Position numbers and translations under genes: made by a program. This document shows positions 23,986 to 31,982 of a stretch of 64,000 bases of DNA, in pieces. Under the pieces are notes generated by a model that saw nothing but the letters and a program-made list of their open reading frames with translations, had not been told where the DNA came from and ran no database searches. Every line of letters begins with the position of its first letter. Position 1 is the stretch's first letter. The stretch spans positions 1 to 64,000 of the forward strand of contig CAJUND010000010.1 of assembly GCA_910587655.1 (NCBI GenBank), read 5' to 3'. This DNA comes from an uncultured Agathobacter sp. (lineage in GTDB: Bacteria; Bacillota; Clostridia; Lachnospirales; Lachnospiraceae).

Positions 23986-25182
23986 TCACACCGGCTCCCG
24001 GAACGTGTCAGGCTTCTCCCTGTTAAAAACCTCATTGCAGACCATGATGGTAACCAGTTCTTCCGTTTCGCTCAGGTTCACAATGCTGTGGGTCCAGCCC
24101 GGTACCATGTACACGGCTTCCAGTTTATCACCGTCCACTTCAAATTCCACAGTTTCCCCGGTGTGGATGTTCCGCTCCCGTATGAGCCCGTGCCCGGATA
24201 CCACAATAAACAGCTCCCATTTGGAACTGTGCCAGTGTTCCCCCTTTGTGACGCCCGGCCTGCTGATGTTGACGCTGACCTGCCCGTGGTCCCTTGTGCG
24301 CAGCAGCTCCGTAAAGCTTCCCCGGCTGTCTGCGTTCATTTTTAGCGGAAAACTGAATTTACCGGACGGCAGGTAGGTCAGGTACAGGGAATACAGCTTC
24401 TTTTCAAAACTGTTTTCCGGCATTTTTGGCATCACCAGGTTCTCCGGCTGTGCCTTAAACTCCAGCAGCAGGTCCACGATTTTTCCCAGTGTAACCTTAT
24501 AAGTCAGGGGCACGTAACAGAAACGCCCGTTTTGCCTTTCCACTGGTGTAAACCCTTCATACTCACAGTGTTTCTCCTTTCCTTCAAGCAAATCAAGCAT
24601 TCCCTCCACCAGGTCGTCAATATACAGAAGCTCCAGTTCGGTGGTGCGGTCATGCACCGTGTACGGCAGGTCATTTGCGATAGCATGGCAGAAGGTTGAC
24701 ACCGCGCTGTTGTATCCCGGTCTGCTGTGCCCCATCAGGTTAGGAAACCGGTATACGGCTGTCTTAACCCCTGTTTCTTTCCCGTAAGCCAAAAACAGCT
24801 CCTCGCCTGCCAGTTTGGATTTCCCGTAATCAGAATCCGCATAGCGCCCGACAAGGGACGCCTGGATGGATGAGGCAAGCATGACCACCGCACTGCTTTT
24901 GTGTTTTTTTAATGTGTCCAGAAGAACAGAGGAAAACCCAAAGTTTCCTTTCATAAATTCCCCTTTTTCCTTTGGACGGTTCACCCCTGCCAGATGGAAT
25001 ACGAAATCTGCCTTTGCACAGTATTCCTCAAGTTCCTCCTGTGTGGAATTTCTGTCGTATTCATAGATACCGCCGATGTGAAGGTCCGGCCGCGTTGTAT
25101 TCTTTTTCTCTTTTATGCTGTACAGGTTTGTGGCAAGGGCTGTTCCCACCATGCCCTTTGCGCCGGTGATAAGAATGTTCAT
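23986..25182 (-). CDS. capF: UDP-L-FucNAc pathway reductase (CapF/FnlB/WbjC)
   Basis: About 398 aa. The N-terminal SDR domain (GAKGMVG; YGKSK catalytic pair near residue 140) is followed by a C-terminal cupin (GEHWHSSKWELFIVVSG). This two-domain layout is specific to CapF, which reduces the 4-keto intermediate on the way from UDP-GlcNAc to UDP-L-FucNAc. Start at 25182 with GGAG upstream and an ATGA overlap with capG. With capG and capE it makes a complete pathway at the far end of the polysaccharide locus. Confidence 0.92.
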   Translation of the reverse strand: MNILITGAKGMVGTALATNLYSIKEKKNTTRPDLHIGGIYEYDRNSTQEELEEYCAKADFVFHLAGVNRPKEKGEFMKGNFGFSSVLLDTLKKHKSSAVVMLASSIQASLVGRYADSDYGKSKLAGEELFLAYGKETGVKTAVYRFPNLMGHSRPGYNSAVSTFCHAIANDLPYTVHDRTTELELLYIDDLVEGMLDLLEGKEKHCEYEGFTPVERQNGRFCYVPLTYKVTLGKIVDLLLEFKAQPENLVMPKMPENSFEKKLYSLYLTYLPSGKFSFPLKMNADSRGSFTELLRTRDHGQVSVNISRPGVTKGEHWHSSKWELFIVVSGHGLIRERNIHTGETVEFEVDGDKLEAVYMVPGWTHSIVNLSETEELVTIMVCNEVFNREKPDTFREPV

Positions 25183-26363
25183 CTGTCTTTTCTCCATACC
25201 GTCCGGTTTACTATGTCAGTATAACTCTGTACAATTGTTACCACTTTGTCCGAAACATTTTTATCCGTGTAATCAGGAACGGGAATGCCGCCGTCATGGT
25301 TTCTGTTCATGGTGACTGCAAGTTCCACCGCCTGCAGCAGGGAATCCCCCTGAATCCCTGCCAGGACGAAACAGCCTTTGTCCAGCGCTTCCGGGCGTTC
25401 CATCGAGGTGCGGATGCAGACTGCCGGAAACGGATGCCCTGCAGAAAGAAAGAATGAGCTTTCCTCCGGCAGCGTTCCGGAATCCGACACCACGGCAAAT
25501 GCATTCACCTGGAGGCAGTTATAATCAAAAAAGCCAAGCGGCTCATGCCTGATTACCCTTTTGTCCAGCACAAACCCGGAAGCGTCCAGTTTTTTTGCCG
25601 ACCTGGGATGGCAGGAATAAAGTACCGGCATGTCATAGGTTTCCGCCATGCGGTTTACTGCAGTAAAAAGTGACAGAAAGTTTTTATCCGTGTCGATGTT
25701 TTCCTCCCGGTGGGCAGAAAGCAGGATGTACTTTTTCCTTTCAATTTCCACCCCTGTTTCCGCGATAAGCCTTTCATGGATATCCGAGGAAAGGATTTCT
25801 GGCAGGCTGTTTTCCAGCACCTCCGCCATCGGGCTTCCTGTTACAAACGTTCTCTCCTTTGGCAGTCCGCATTCCGCCAGCCAGCGTCTGGCATGTTCGC
25901 TGTATGCCATGTTTACATCCGAAATAATGTCCACAATCCTCCGGTTTGTTTCCTCCGGCAGGCACTCATCCTTGCAGCGGTTGCCTGCCTCCATGTGGAA
26001 TACCGGGATGTGCAGGCGTTTGGCGCTGATTACGGATAGGCAGGAGTTCGTGTCCCCCAGGACAAGCACTGCATCCGGTTTTATTTCCGCCATCAGCTTA
26101 TAGGATCTGGCAATGATGTTTCCCATGGTTTCCCCAAGGTCTGCACCCACGGCATCCAGGTATACCTCCGGCCCGCCAAGTTCCAGCTCCTTAAAAAAGA
26201 TGCCGTTTAAACTGTAGTCATAATTCTGCCCGGTATGTGCCAGTATGGTGTCAAAATACTTCCTGCACTTTTTTATGACGGCGGACAGGCGTATGATTTC
26301 CGGACGTGTGCCGGCAATGATTAAAAGTTTCAGCCTGCCGTTTTCTTTCCATTTAATGTCCAT
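25179..26363 (-). CDS. capG: UDP-N-acetyl-L-talosamine 2-epimerase (CapG/FnlC/WbjD)
   Basis: 394 aa of the non-hydrolysing UDP-GlcNAc 2-epimerase fold (IIAGTRPEIIRL, LVLGDTNSCLS, HMEAGNRCKDECLPEETNRRI, SAHREENID, SDSGTLPEESSF). Placement between capE and capF and the NRCKDECLPEE variant of the usual GLRTxNxxSPFPEE segment mark it as CapG rather than MnaA. It performs the last epimerisation to UDP-L-FucNAc. AAGGAG before the ATG; it overlaps capE by 11 bp and capF by 4 bp. Confidence 0.9.
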   Translation of the reverse strand: MDIKWKENGRLKLLIIAGTRPEIIRLSAVIKKCRKYFDTILAHTGQNYDYSLNGIFFKELELGGPEVYLDAVGADLGETMGNIIARSYKLMAEIKPDAVLVLGDTNSCLSVISAKRLHIPVFHMEAGNRCKDECLPEETNRRIVDIISDVNMAYSEHARRWLAECGLPKERTFVTGSPMAEVLENSLPEILSSDIHERLIAETGVEIERKKYILLSAHREENIDTDKNFLSLFTAVNRMAETYDMPVLYSCHPRSAKKLDASGFVLDKRVIRHEPLGFFDYNCLQVNAFAVVSDSGTLPEESSFFLSAGHPFPAVCIRTSMERPEALDKGCFVLAGIQGDSLLQAVELAVTMNRNHDGGIPVPDYTDKNVSDKVVTIVQSYTDIVNRTVWRKDR

Positions 26364-27402
26364 GTGTTTCTCCTTTTAACTGTTCCCTGACGTAATCCGT
26401 TGCCAGTATTTTTTCCACGGTCTCCTCCACGTCCAGGAGCCTTGTGTTATGGCTGGTGTATGCCTCGTCGGCTTCTGTTTCCACCTGCCCCTTTACAAAA
26501 TACTGGTCGTAGTTTAAGTCACGGTTGTCGGCTGAAACGCGGTAGTAGTTTCCCATGTCCTCGGATCGCAGCCGCTCTTCCCTTGTCATAAGGGTTTCGT
26601 AGAGTTTTTCCCCGTGGCGTGTGCCGATGATGTTTGTTCCCGTATCCCCGAAAAGCCTCTGGACTGCCTTTGCCAGCACGCCAATGGTTGAAGCATCAGA
26701 TTTCTGGATAAAAAGGTCGCCCGGCTGTGCGTGTGTAAATGCGAATTTCACAAGGTCAACTGCCTCATCCAGGTTCATTAAAAACCTTGTCATGTCCGGG
26801 TTTGTAACCGTTACAGGTTTTCCAGCCTTTATCTGGCTGATAAAAAGCGGGATGACCGAGCCCCTGGAACACATGACATTTCCGTACCTGGTGCAGCAGA
26901 TGACGGTACCGCCGCGTTCCGCGGCAGTCCTTGCGTTTGCCCGCACGACGTGTTCCATCATTGCCTTGCTTGTTCCCATGGCATTGACCGGATATGCCGC
27001 CTTGTCGGTGGAAAGGCAGACCACGCGTCTGACGCCTGCATCCACTGCGGCGTGGAGCACGTTGTCTGTCCCCTCCACGTTGGTCTGCACTGCCTCCATC
27101 GGGAAAAATTCACAGCTTGGCACCTGCTTTAGGGCTGCCGCGTGAAATACAAAATCCACACCCGTCATGGCATCATGGACGGACTGTGGATTTCTTACGT
27201 TTCCAATGTAAAATTTTACTTTTGATGCTTCATCAGGATGCAGTGCCTGCAGCTCGTGGCGCATGTCGTCCTGCTTTTTTTCGTCGCGGGAGAAGATGCG
27301 GATTTCCCCGATGTCCGTGTGTAAAAAATGCTTCAGGACGGTGTGCCCGAAGCTGCCGGTGCCCCCGGTAATCAGGAGGGTTGCGTTGTTGAAAGTGTTC
27401 AT
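26353..27402 (-). CDS. capE: UDP-GlcNAc 4,6-dehydratase/5-epimerase (CapE/FnlA/WbjB)
   Basis: 349-aa SDR enzyme with NAD motif GGTGSFG (residues 14-20) and the MGTSK active-site pattern (in place of YxxxK) of inverting dehydratases. It catalyses the first step of UDP-L-FucNAc synthesis. First gene of the capE-capG-capF unit. A terminator lies only about 35 nt upstream of its ATG, leaving no room for a promoter, so expression probably needs readthrough or antitermination. Confidence 0.92.
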   Translation of the reverse strand: MNTFNNATLLITGGTGSFGHTVLKHFLHTDIGEIRIFSRDEKKQDDMRHELQALHPDEASKVKFYIGNVRNPQSVHDAMTGVDFVFHAAALKQVPSCEFFPMEAVQTNVEGTDNVLHAAVDAGVRRVVCLSTDKAAYPVNAMGTSKAMMEHVVRANARTAAERGGTVICCTRYGNVMCSRGSVIPLFISQIKAGKPVTVTNPDMTRFLMNLDEAVDLVKFAFTHAQPGDLFIQKSDASTIGVLAKAVQRLFGDTGTNIIGTRHGEKLYETLMTREERLRSEDMGNYYRVSADNRDLNYDQYFVKGQVETEADEAYTSHNTRLLDVEETVEKILATDYVREQLKGETHGH

Positions 27403-27436
27403 GTTTGATTTGTGTTCCTTTCCTGTTTTATGGTAT

Positions 27437-27465
27437 TAAAAAAAGACACCCCGGGGGCGTCTTTT
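27437..27465 (-). terminator. Terminator ahead of capE
   Basis: On the minus strand AAAAGACGCCCC faces GGGGTGTCTTTTTTT, a tight GC-rich hairpin with seven T. It lies 14 nt after the stop of the small ORF at 27479 and about 35 nt before capE. Confidence 0.75.
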
Positions 27466-27478
27466 CCTGTTTCCTAAT

Positions 27479-27712
27479 TCATAATTCTATACCTTCCTGT
27501 GCTGCCAGTTCTTCAGGCGTTATTGTTTCGTGTTTTTCAGGATCTGGATTGTTCAGGTAATCCTCATACAGTTTCTGACAATATAAATCATCCTCTATGT
27601 CATCATCAAACTGTATCCCTTTAAAAAATAACAGTAAATTTCCTATCTTATATTCAGGAAGCTGATCAATAATCTGTTTTGCCTGCTCTCTTTCACTCAT
27701 ATATTCATCCAT
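27479..27712 (-). CDS. Small acidic protein, antitoxin-like, unknown
   Basis: 77 aa from the ATG at 27712 (MDEYMSEREQ). Predicted helical and acidic, with repeated acidic runs (FDDDIEDDLYC, PEELAAQEGIEL). Size and composition recall antitoxin components, but I recognise no family and see no partner toxin. A frame extension upstream would begin in the duplicated tail of the HEPN-like gene. A decayed second copy (DDDIEDDLYC) lies at about 28518-28555. Confidence 0.5.
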   Translation of the reverse strand: MDEYMSEREQAKQIIDQLPEYKIGNLLLFFKGIQFDDDIEDDLYCQKLYEDYLNNPDPEKHETITPEELAAQEGIEL

Positions 27713-27717
27713 TTCAC

Positions 27718-27805
27718 AAAATCCCATGGATTGTCAGACAATCCTCCACCTTTCTGTTATTTCCGATTTCAAAAATGTCACTGTGTAATTATGTTCTACA
27801 CCTGA
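27718..27805 (-). pseudogene. Duplicated 3' tail of the HEPN-like gene
   Basis: About 85 bp nearly identical to 21521-21605. Read leftward it encodes TVTFLKSEITERWRIV and a stop, the exact C-terminus of the protein at 21536-22507. The rest of this paralogue is gone, and the fragment abuts the small ORF. Confidence 0.8.
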
Positions 27806-27893
27806 ATGCACTATATAAAATGAATCATCATATTTATGCAGAATCAGTCATCCAAAAAAGAAAAGGCAGGACTTTGGTGTCCTTTTTCTACAA

Positions 27894-28172
27894 TTAACAA
27901 TAGTAGCTGATTTCTTCAAAATATTTATACCACTGTTTTATTATTTCTTGACTGTTCGATTCAATAAATGCCATTAATTTTCTTAGATCCTTTGAAGGAA
28001 TGTGGGAATTGTTATTACAGAGTAATGCTTTACCTTTCCTGGTTATCCACACTTTTGTGGCATTTGCTCCTGGATTATGTTCCGTAATATGAACATGAAC
28101 AGGTTCTGTTGGTCTATTCTCATTTGACCAGAAGAAAATAATATATCCCCCGAATTTAAAAATTTGAGGCAT
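27894..28172 (-). CDS. DUF4160 domain protein
   Basis: 92 aa. The opening MPQIFKFGGYIIFFWSNENRP and the EPVHVHI segment are typical of DUF4160, often found in two-gene modules with a small partner in bacteria and suspected to be toxin-antitoxin-like. The start at 28172 has a GGGGG site and overlaps the preceding gene by 17 bp, which indicates coupling. Function not established. A hairpin with a T-run follows at about 27850-27890. Confidence 0.75.
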   Translation of the reverse strand: MPQIFKFGGYIIFFWSNENRPTEPVHVHITEHNPGANATKVWITRKGKALLCNNNSHIPSKDLRKLMAFIESNSQEIIKQWYKYFEEISYYC

Positions 28173-28425
28173 TCGCAAATCCCCCTTCTTTTGCAAAATC
28201 CATAATTAAATGGGCGTTATTTTCTACAAACTCTTTATAATAATCCATTTCAGCATCAGAAAACCCCACTATATTTTCCCATGTATAGTCTGGTAAATAG
28301 CAGGTCGCGTTATAAAAACCATCATAAACTGCTTTTTCAATATATACTTTAACTCTACCATCAGGCTTCATTTCAGAATGAACAACTTCTGTTGTGTCGC
28401 TTAATGTTGCATAAGGATATACCAT
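28156..28425 (-). CDS. Small partner protein of the DUF4160 gene, unknown
   Basis: 89 aa, acidic, no signal peptide, good GGGAGGGG site. Composition (PDYTWENIVGFSDAEMDYYKEFVENN) suggests a compact alpha/beta protein. It overlaps the DUF4160 gene, so both are co-translated. The position corresponds to DUF2442-type partners, but the sequence does not show that family to me. Confidence 0.6.
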   Translation of the reverse strand: MVYPYATLSDTTEVVHSEMKPDGRVKVYIEKAVYDGFYNATCYLPDYTWENIVGFSDAEMDYYKEFVENNAHLIMDFAKEGGFANASNF

Positions 28426-28499
28426 AATACCCCTCCCAAATATAAATCCATACTAACTGCCCATATCAAAATATTCTTATATGTATTTTATCATGGAAG

Positions 28500-28625
28500 A
28501 ATAAGAGATTCAAGAAAATCTTACAATATAAATCATCCTCTATGTCATCATCAAACCATGCAGGCAGTTCCCTGAAAAAATAATGTATAATCATCATCAG
28601 GTCAACAATTCCACGGTCTTTTGCT
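28500..28625 (-). pseudogene. Decayed copy of the small ORF at 27479
   Basis: The 34-bp stretch ACAATATAAATCATCCTCTA... recurs from 27577 at about 28523. Read leftward the remnant gives WFDDDIEDDLYC flanked by unrelated residues and no proper end. The 28426-28681 gap holds nothing else recognisable. Confidence 0.6.
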
Positions 28626-28681
28626 CATTTTAACGCACCAGGAGGAATCCTGCATAAGAATCTTATTATTCTTTACCGCTG

Positions 28682-29449
28682 TTAGTATCCAATCCTGAAA
28701 TAATCCAGATATGTTTTATATTTATCCTGTGCCGTCAGGCAGGTATCCGTCAGATAACCTTTTTCATTGTCCCATTCTTTCAGTCCGCGGTAATAGAACA
28801 TCTTCAGATTATCTTCGATGATAAACGGAACAATGTTATATTTCAGGCACTCTTTAAACATAATCAGTCTGCCCACACGCCCATTCCCATCCTGAAATGG
28901 GTGTATTCTTTCGAATTTTACATGGAATTCCAAAATATCTTCCAGTGTCTTTTCTTCTTTTTGAAAATTGTATTCTGTCAGTAATGCTTTCATCTTATCG
29001 GAAACTTCTTCCGGAAGTGCAGTTTCCATGCCTCCGACTTCGTTTGGAATTTTCTTATACTCACCCACGGCAAACCCTTCTTTTCTGGAATCACTGGTTC
29101 CATTTTTCAAAATAAGATGAAGCTCCTTGATAAATTTCTCTGTCAAAGCGGTTTATGCATTATCAATAATGATATCAATACAGCGGAAATGATTTGCCGT
29201 TTCAATTACATCGTCCACACTGAGAACTTCGTTTTCCACACCGATTGTATTGGTTTCAAAAATATATCTGGTCTGATTGTGTGTCAGGCGACTGCCTTCC
29301 ATATAGTTGGAGTTATACGTCAAATCAATCTGTGTTTTATGATAGATACCGCCGGAATATTTATTTACTTTTTCATCCTGAAGAATTTCCAATAATGTAA
29401 CCTTTGCATTCTCCGGATTATTACATGTCTTACCAGTAAAATCCTGCAT
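28682..29449 (-). pseudogene. Fic-family AMPylator gene split by an in-frame stop
   Basis: Two frames in register encode one Fic protein. The first (29153-29449) ends TANHFRCIDIIIDNA-TAA; three codons later the second (28682-29146) continues LTEKFIKELHLILKNGT to the C-terminus. The catalytic loop HPFQDGNGRVGR and the N-terminal autoinhibitory motif SNYMEG ((S/T)xxxE(G/N)) are both intact. A single TAA codon separates them, so one nonsense change inactivated the gene, unless the stop is read through or the halves are made from separate starts (TTG at 29146). Confidence 0.8.
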
Positions 29450-29580
29450 CTGCTCCCCCTGTTAATTCAAAACAAAAAATTATACTTACCTGGTAACTAT
29501 TATATTACTTTGGCGGTTAAAAATTAATGGTTTTCTGGTATATTAAAACATTGACTTTTAATAGCCGTAGTAATACCATA

Positions 29581-29656
29581 TCGTCAATCTCAGATTGACG
29601 ATGCTATATGCGCGGCTGTCCGCGCAGTAGAATAAGCGTCTTTTGCTTATTCTACC
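29581..29656. repeat. Three-hairpin dispersed repeat, copy B
   Basis: Same three-stem layout as 6713-6791: TCGTCAATCT/AGATTGACGA, TGCGCGG/CCGCGCA, GTAGAATAAGC/GCTTATTCTAC. Base changes relative to copy A occur in pairs that keep the stems. Confidence 0.75.
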
Positions 29657-29659
29657 ACA

Positions 29660-29710
29660 TCACAAGAAATAATCCCAGTATGTTTTTGTTTTATCAGCGG
29701 TGAGGAACAA
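29660..29710 (-). pseudogene. C-terminal scrap of a second Fic gene
   Basis: Read leftward: FLTADKTKTYWDYFL and stop, matching CLTAQDKYKTYLDYF at the end of the Fic gene at 28682. The rest is missing. From 29711 to about 29990 I see only AT-rich sequence without genes. Confidence 0.55.
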
Positions 29711-29989
29711 AATTTATTATTACAATGTTTCATGCGTTTCCCTGCATGTTTTCTTAATTATCAATCTTTTTTAATTGATATCCACATATGCTGGATCCAG
29801 TAAGCCGGTTTTTGAAATTTGTGGAAAATTATTCTGTTATTTCATCTTCCATTCAACCACCACCTGCACTAAAATAATTTTGTTATTCCCTTTTTCTCAT
29901 TTGCATTATCCTCCGTGCGAAAAATTTCTTAATTCTATTTTACCGCATAGGAAGATATCCTGCATGAAATCTGACTGCTTTATTGCGAA

Positions 29990-30640
29990 AAGTTTTTATT
30001 CCTCAACGCTGATACCAGCCTTTCCACACTGACGGCAAACGATTTTTACCGGAACCTCGCACAAGAGCTGGGTGCACAGCCTTCCTTCCGAAAGCCCGAT
30101 AACTTCCGGATCATTCAGGAAGAAATCGCCCGCCTTTCCCTTGAAAAGCGGAAAGACCCCGGTTATTATCATTGACGAAACCAACTACATCAACAATGCC
30201 ATCTTAAACGACCTTAAAATCCTATTCAACTGTGAAATGGATTCCAGGGACAGAACCGCCGTTCTCCTTGCCGGGCTTCCCAAACCGAATTCCACCCTGC
30301 GGCTTGCCATCCATGAGCTGCTTTACCAGAGGCTGGTTATGAACTATAACCTGGAGGGGATGTCCAAAGAGGAAGGACGCTCCTACATCCATGAAAAGTT
30401 AAAAGGCGCAGGATGTAACCAGACCCTTTTCCATGAAGCTGCCGTGGAAGCAATCCTGAACGCCGCTGACAGCCCCCCGCATTATCAATAAGCTGTGTAA
30501 TGCCAGCCTGCTCATTGGCGACAGCAGCAAATCTGAAATCATTACCGCAAACATAGCCATGCAGGCAATCAACAACTGTGAGCTTGGCCGACCAAAAATC
30601 CTTCACGCATTTAATGTGCGCAGGGGATTTTGAACCTTTA
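29990..30640 (+). pseudogene. Remnant of a transposon AAA ATPase (ExeA/TniB-like)
   Basis: Frames pieced together give TLTANDFYRNLAQELG, TPVIIIDETNYINNAILNDL (Walker B region), FNCEMDSRDRTAVLLAGLP, then LYQRLVMNYNLEGMSKEEGR and IINKLCNASLLIGD. These are the central and C-terminal parts of the target-selection ATPases that accompany DDE transposases. The Walker A part is absent, and frameshifts fall near 30165 and 30470. No transposase is left nearby. 30641-30774 holds no gene. Confidence 0.75.
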
Positions 30641-30774
30641 AATAAAGTGACCATCCAGCTTTATATAATCTGCTGCATCTGTGTAGTTTCAGCACAAAAC
30701 AGCTGCATTTAATGTGACGCTGAAAGCATCATCTAATTTGCCAAACAACAATCCACTAAAGTGTGAACTTTCGC

Positions 30775-31905
30775 TCACCATTTCAATAAAATATTGCAAA
30801 TCTTCTCCGAAGCACATCCATCCCCATACGGATTGACTGACTTTGCCATTTGCGCATACTTCTCCGAATCACTCAATAATTCATCCGCCTTCTTAAATAT
30901 ATCCGCCTTCTTAACCCCAACAACTTTCACTGTCCCTGCCTCCACAGCTTCGGGACGTTCCGTTTCCGTTCTCATAACCAACACCGGCTTTCCAAAAGCT
31001 GGTGCTTCCTCCTGCAACCCTCCTGAATCTGTCATAACCATATAACTTCTTGCAATCAGATTGTGCATATCCAATACATCTAATGGTTCCAACAGTTCTA
31101 CCTGCGTATTATTGCTTAAAATCCCATAAACCATTTCCCTCACTGCCGGATTTGGATGAACGGGATAAACCACTTTGATATCATCGTATTTTTCTGTCAG
31201 GTTTTTGACTGCCCTACAAATATTCTCAAGAGGCTCCCCCAGATTTTCCCTTCTGTGGGCTGTCACAACAATTACACGGTACTTATTATAATCCATTTCC
31301 TGCAGGATAAGATTTGAAAACAAATAATCATCTTTTACGGTTGTTTTAAATGCATCTATAACAGTATTTCCTGTAACAAAAATACTCCCGCCGACATTTT
31401 CCCGTTTTAAGTTTTCTTCATTTCTCTTTGTTGGTGCAAAATGGTATGTAGCAATCCGTCCCGTCAGAAGACGGTTCATTTCTTCCGGAAAAGGGGAATA
31501 GATGTTTCCAGTCCGAAGTCCCGCCTCCACATGTCCAACCGGTATCTGCTGGTAAAATGCGGCAAGTGCTGCCGCAAAAGAAGTCGTGGTATCCCCATGC
31601 ACTAAAACAATATCCGGTTTTGCTTCCCGCAAAACCGGATCCATCTTTTCCAGTACACTTGTTGTAATTGTGGTGAGGGTTTGACATTCTTTCATAATAT
31701 CCAGATTATAATCTTCTTTAATATTAAACGCTTCTATAACCTGCCTAAGAATCTCTCTGTGCTGACCTGTCAAGCAGACTTGGCAATCTATTTCTTTATG
31801 TTTTTGTAATTCGAGAACCAGTGGGCACATTTTGACAGCCTCGGGTCTGGTGCCAAAAACCACCATTACTGTTCTGATTACATTAGTTATAGAATTATCT
31901 GACAC
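30775..31905 (-). CDS. wecB: UDP-N-acetylglucosamine 2-epimerase (non-hydrolysing)
   Basis: 376 aa. FGTRPEAVKM, VHGDTTTS, HVEAGLRTGN, SPFPEEMNR, TAHRRENLG and TDSGGLQEEAP are all intact. Makes UDP-ManNAc, used directly or as a precursor for a ManNAc-type residue. The start is GTG at 31905 with AAGGAG 7 nt before. It is the last intact gene of the main polysaccharide block before the graveyard. Confidence 0.92.
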   Translation of the reverse strand: MSDNSITNVIRTVMVVFGTRPEAVKMCPLVLELQKHKEIDCQVCLTGQHREILRQVIEAFNIKEDYNLDIMKECQTLTTITTSVLEKMDPVLREAKPDIVLVHGDTTTSFAAALAAFYQQIPVGHVEAGLRTGNIYSPFPEEMNRLLTGRIATYHFAPTKRNEENLKRENVGGSIFVTGNTVIDAFKTTVKDDYLFSNLILQEMDYNKYRVIVVTAHRRENLGEPLENICRAVKNLTEKYDDIKVVYPVHPNPAVREMVYGILSNNTQVELLEPLDVLDMHNLIARSYMVMTDSGGLQEEAPAFGKPVLVMRTETERPEAVEAGTVKVVGVKKADIFKKADELLSDSEKYAQMAKSVNPYGDGCASEKICNILLKW

Positions 31906-31982
31906 TATTCTACTCCTTATCCATCAACTATTTTTAATAAAAGCAATATAATCGTCATCCTAATACTCTATGTACGCCAAAG

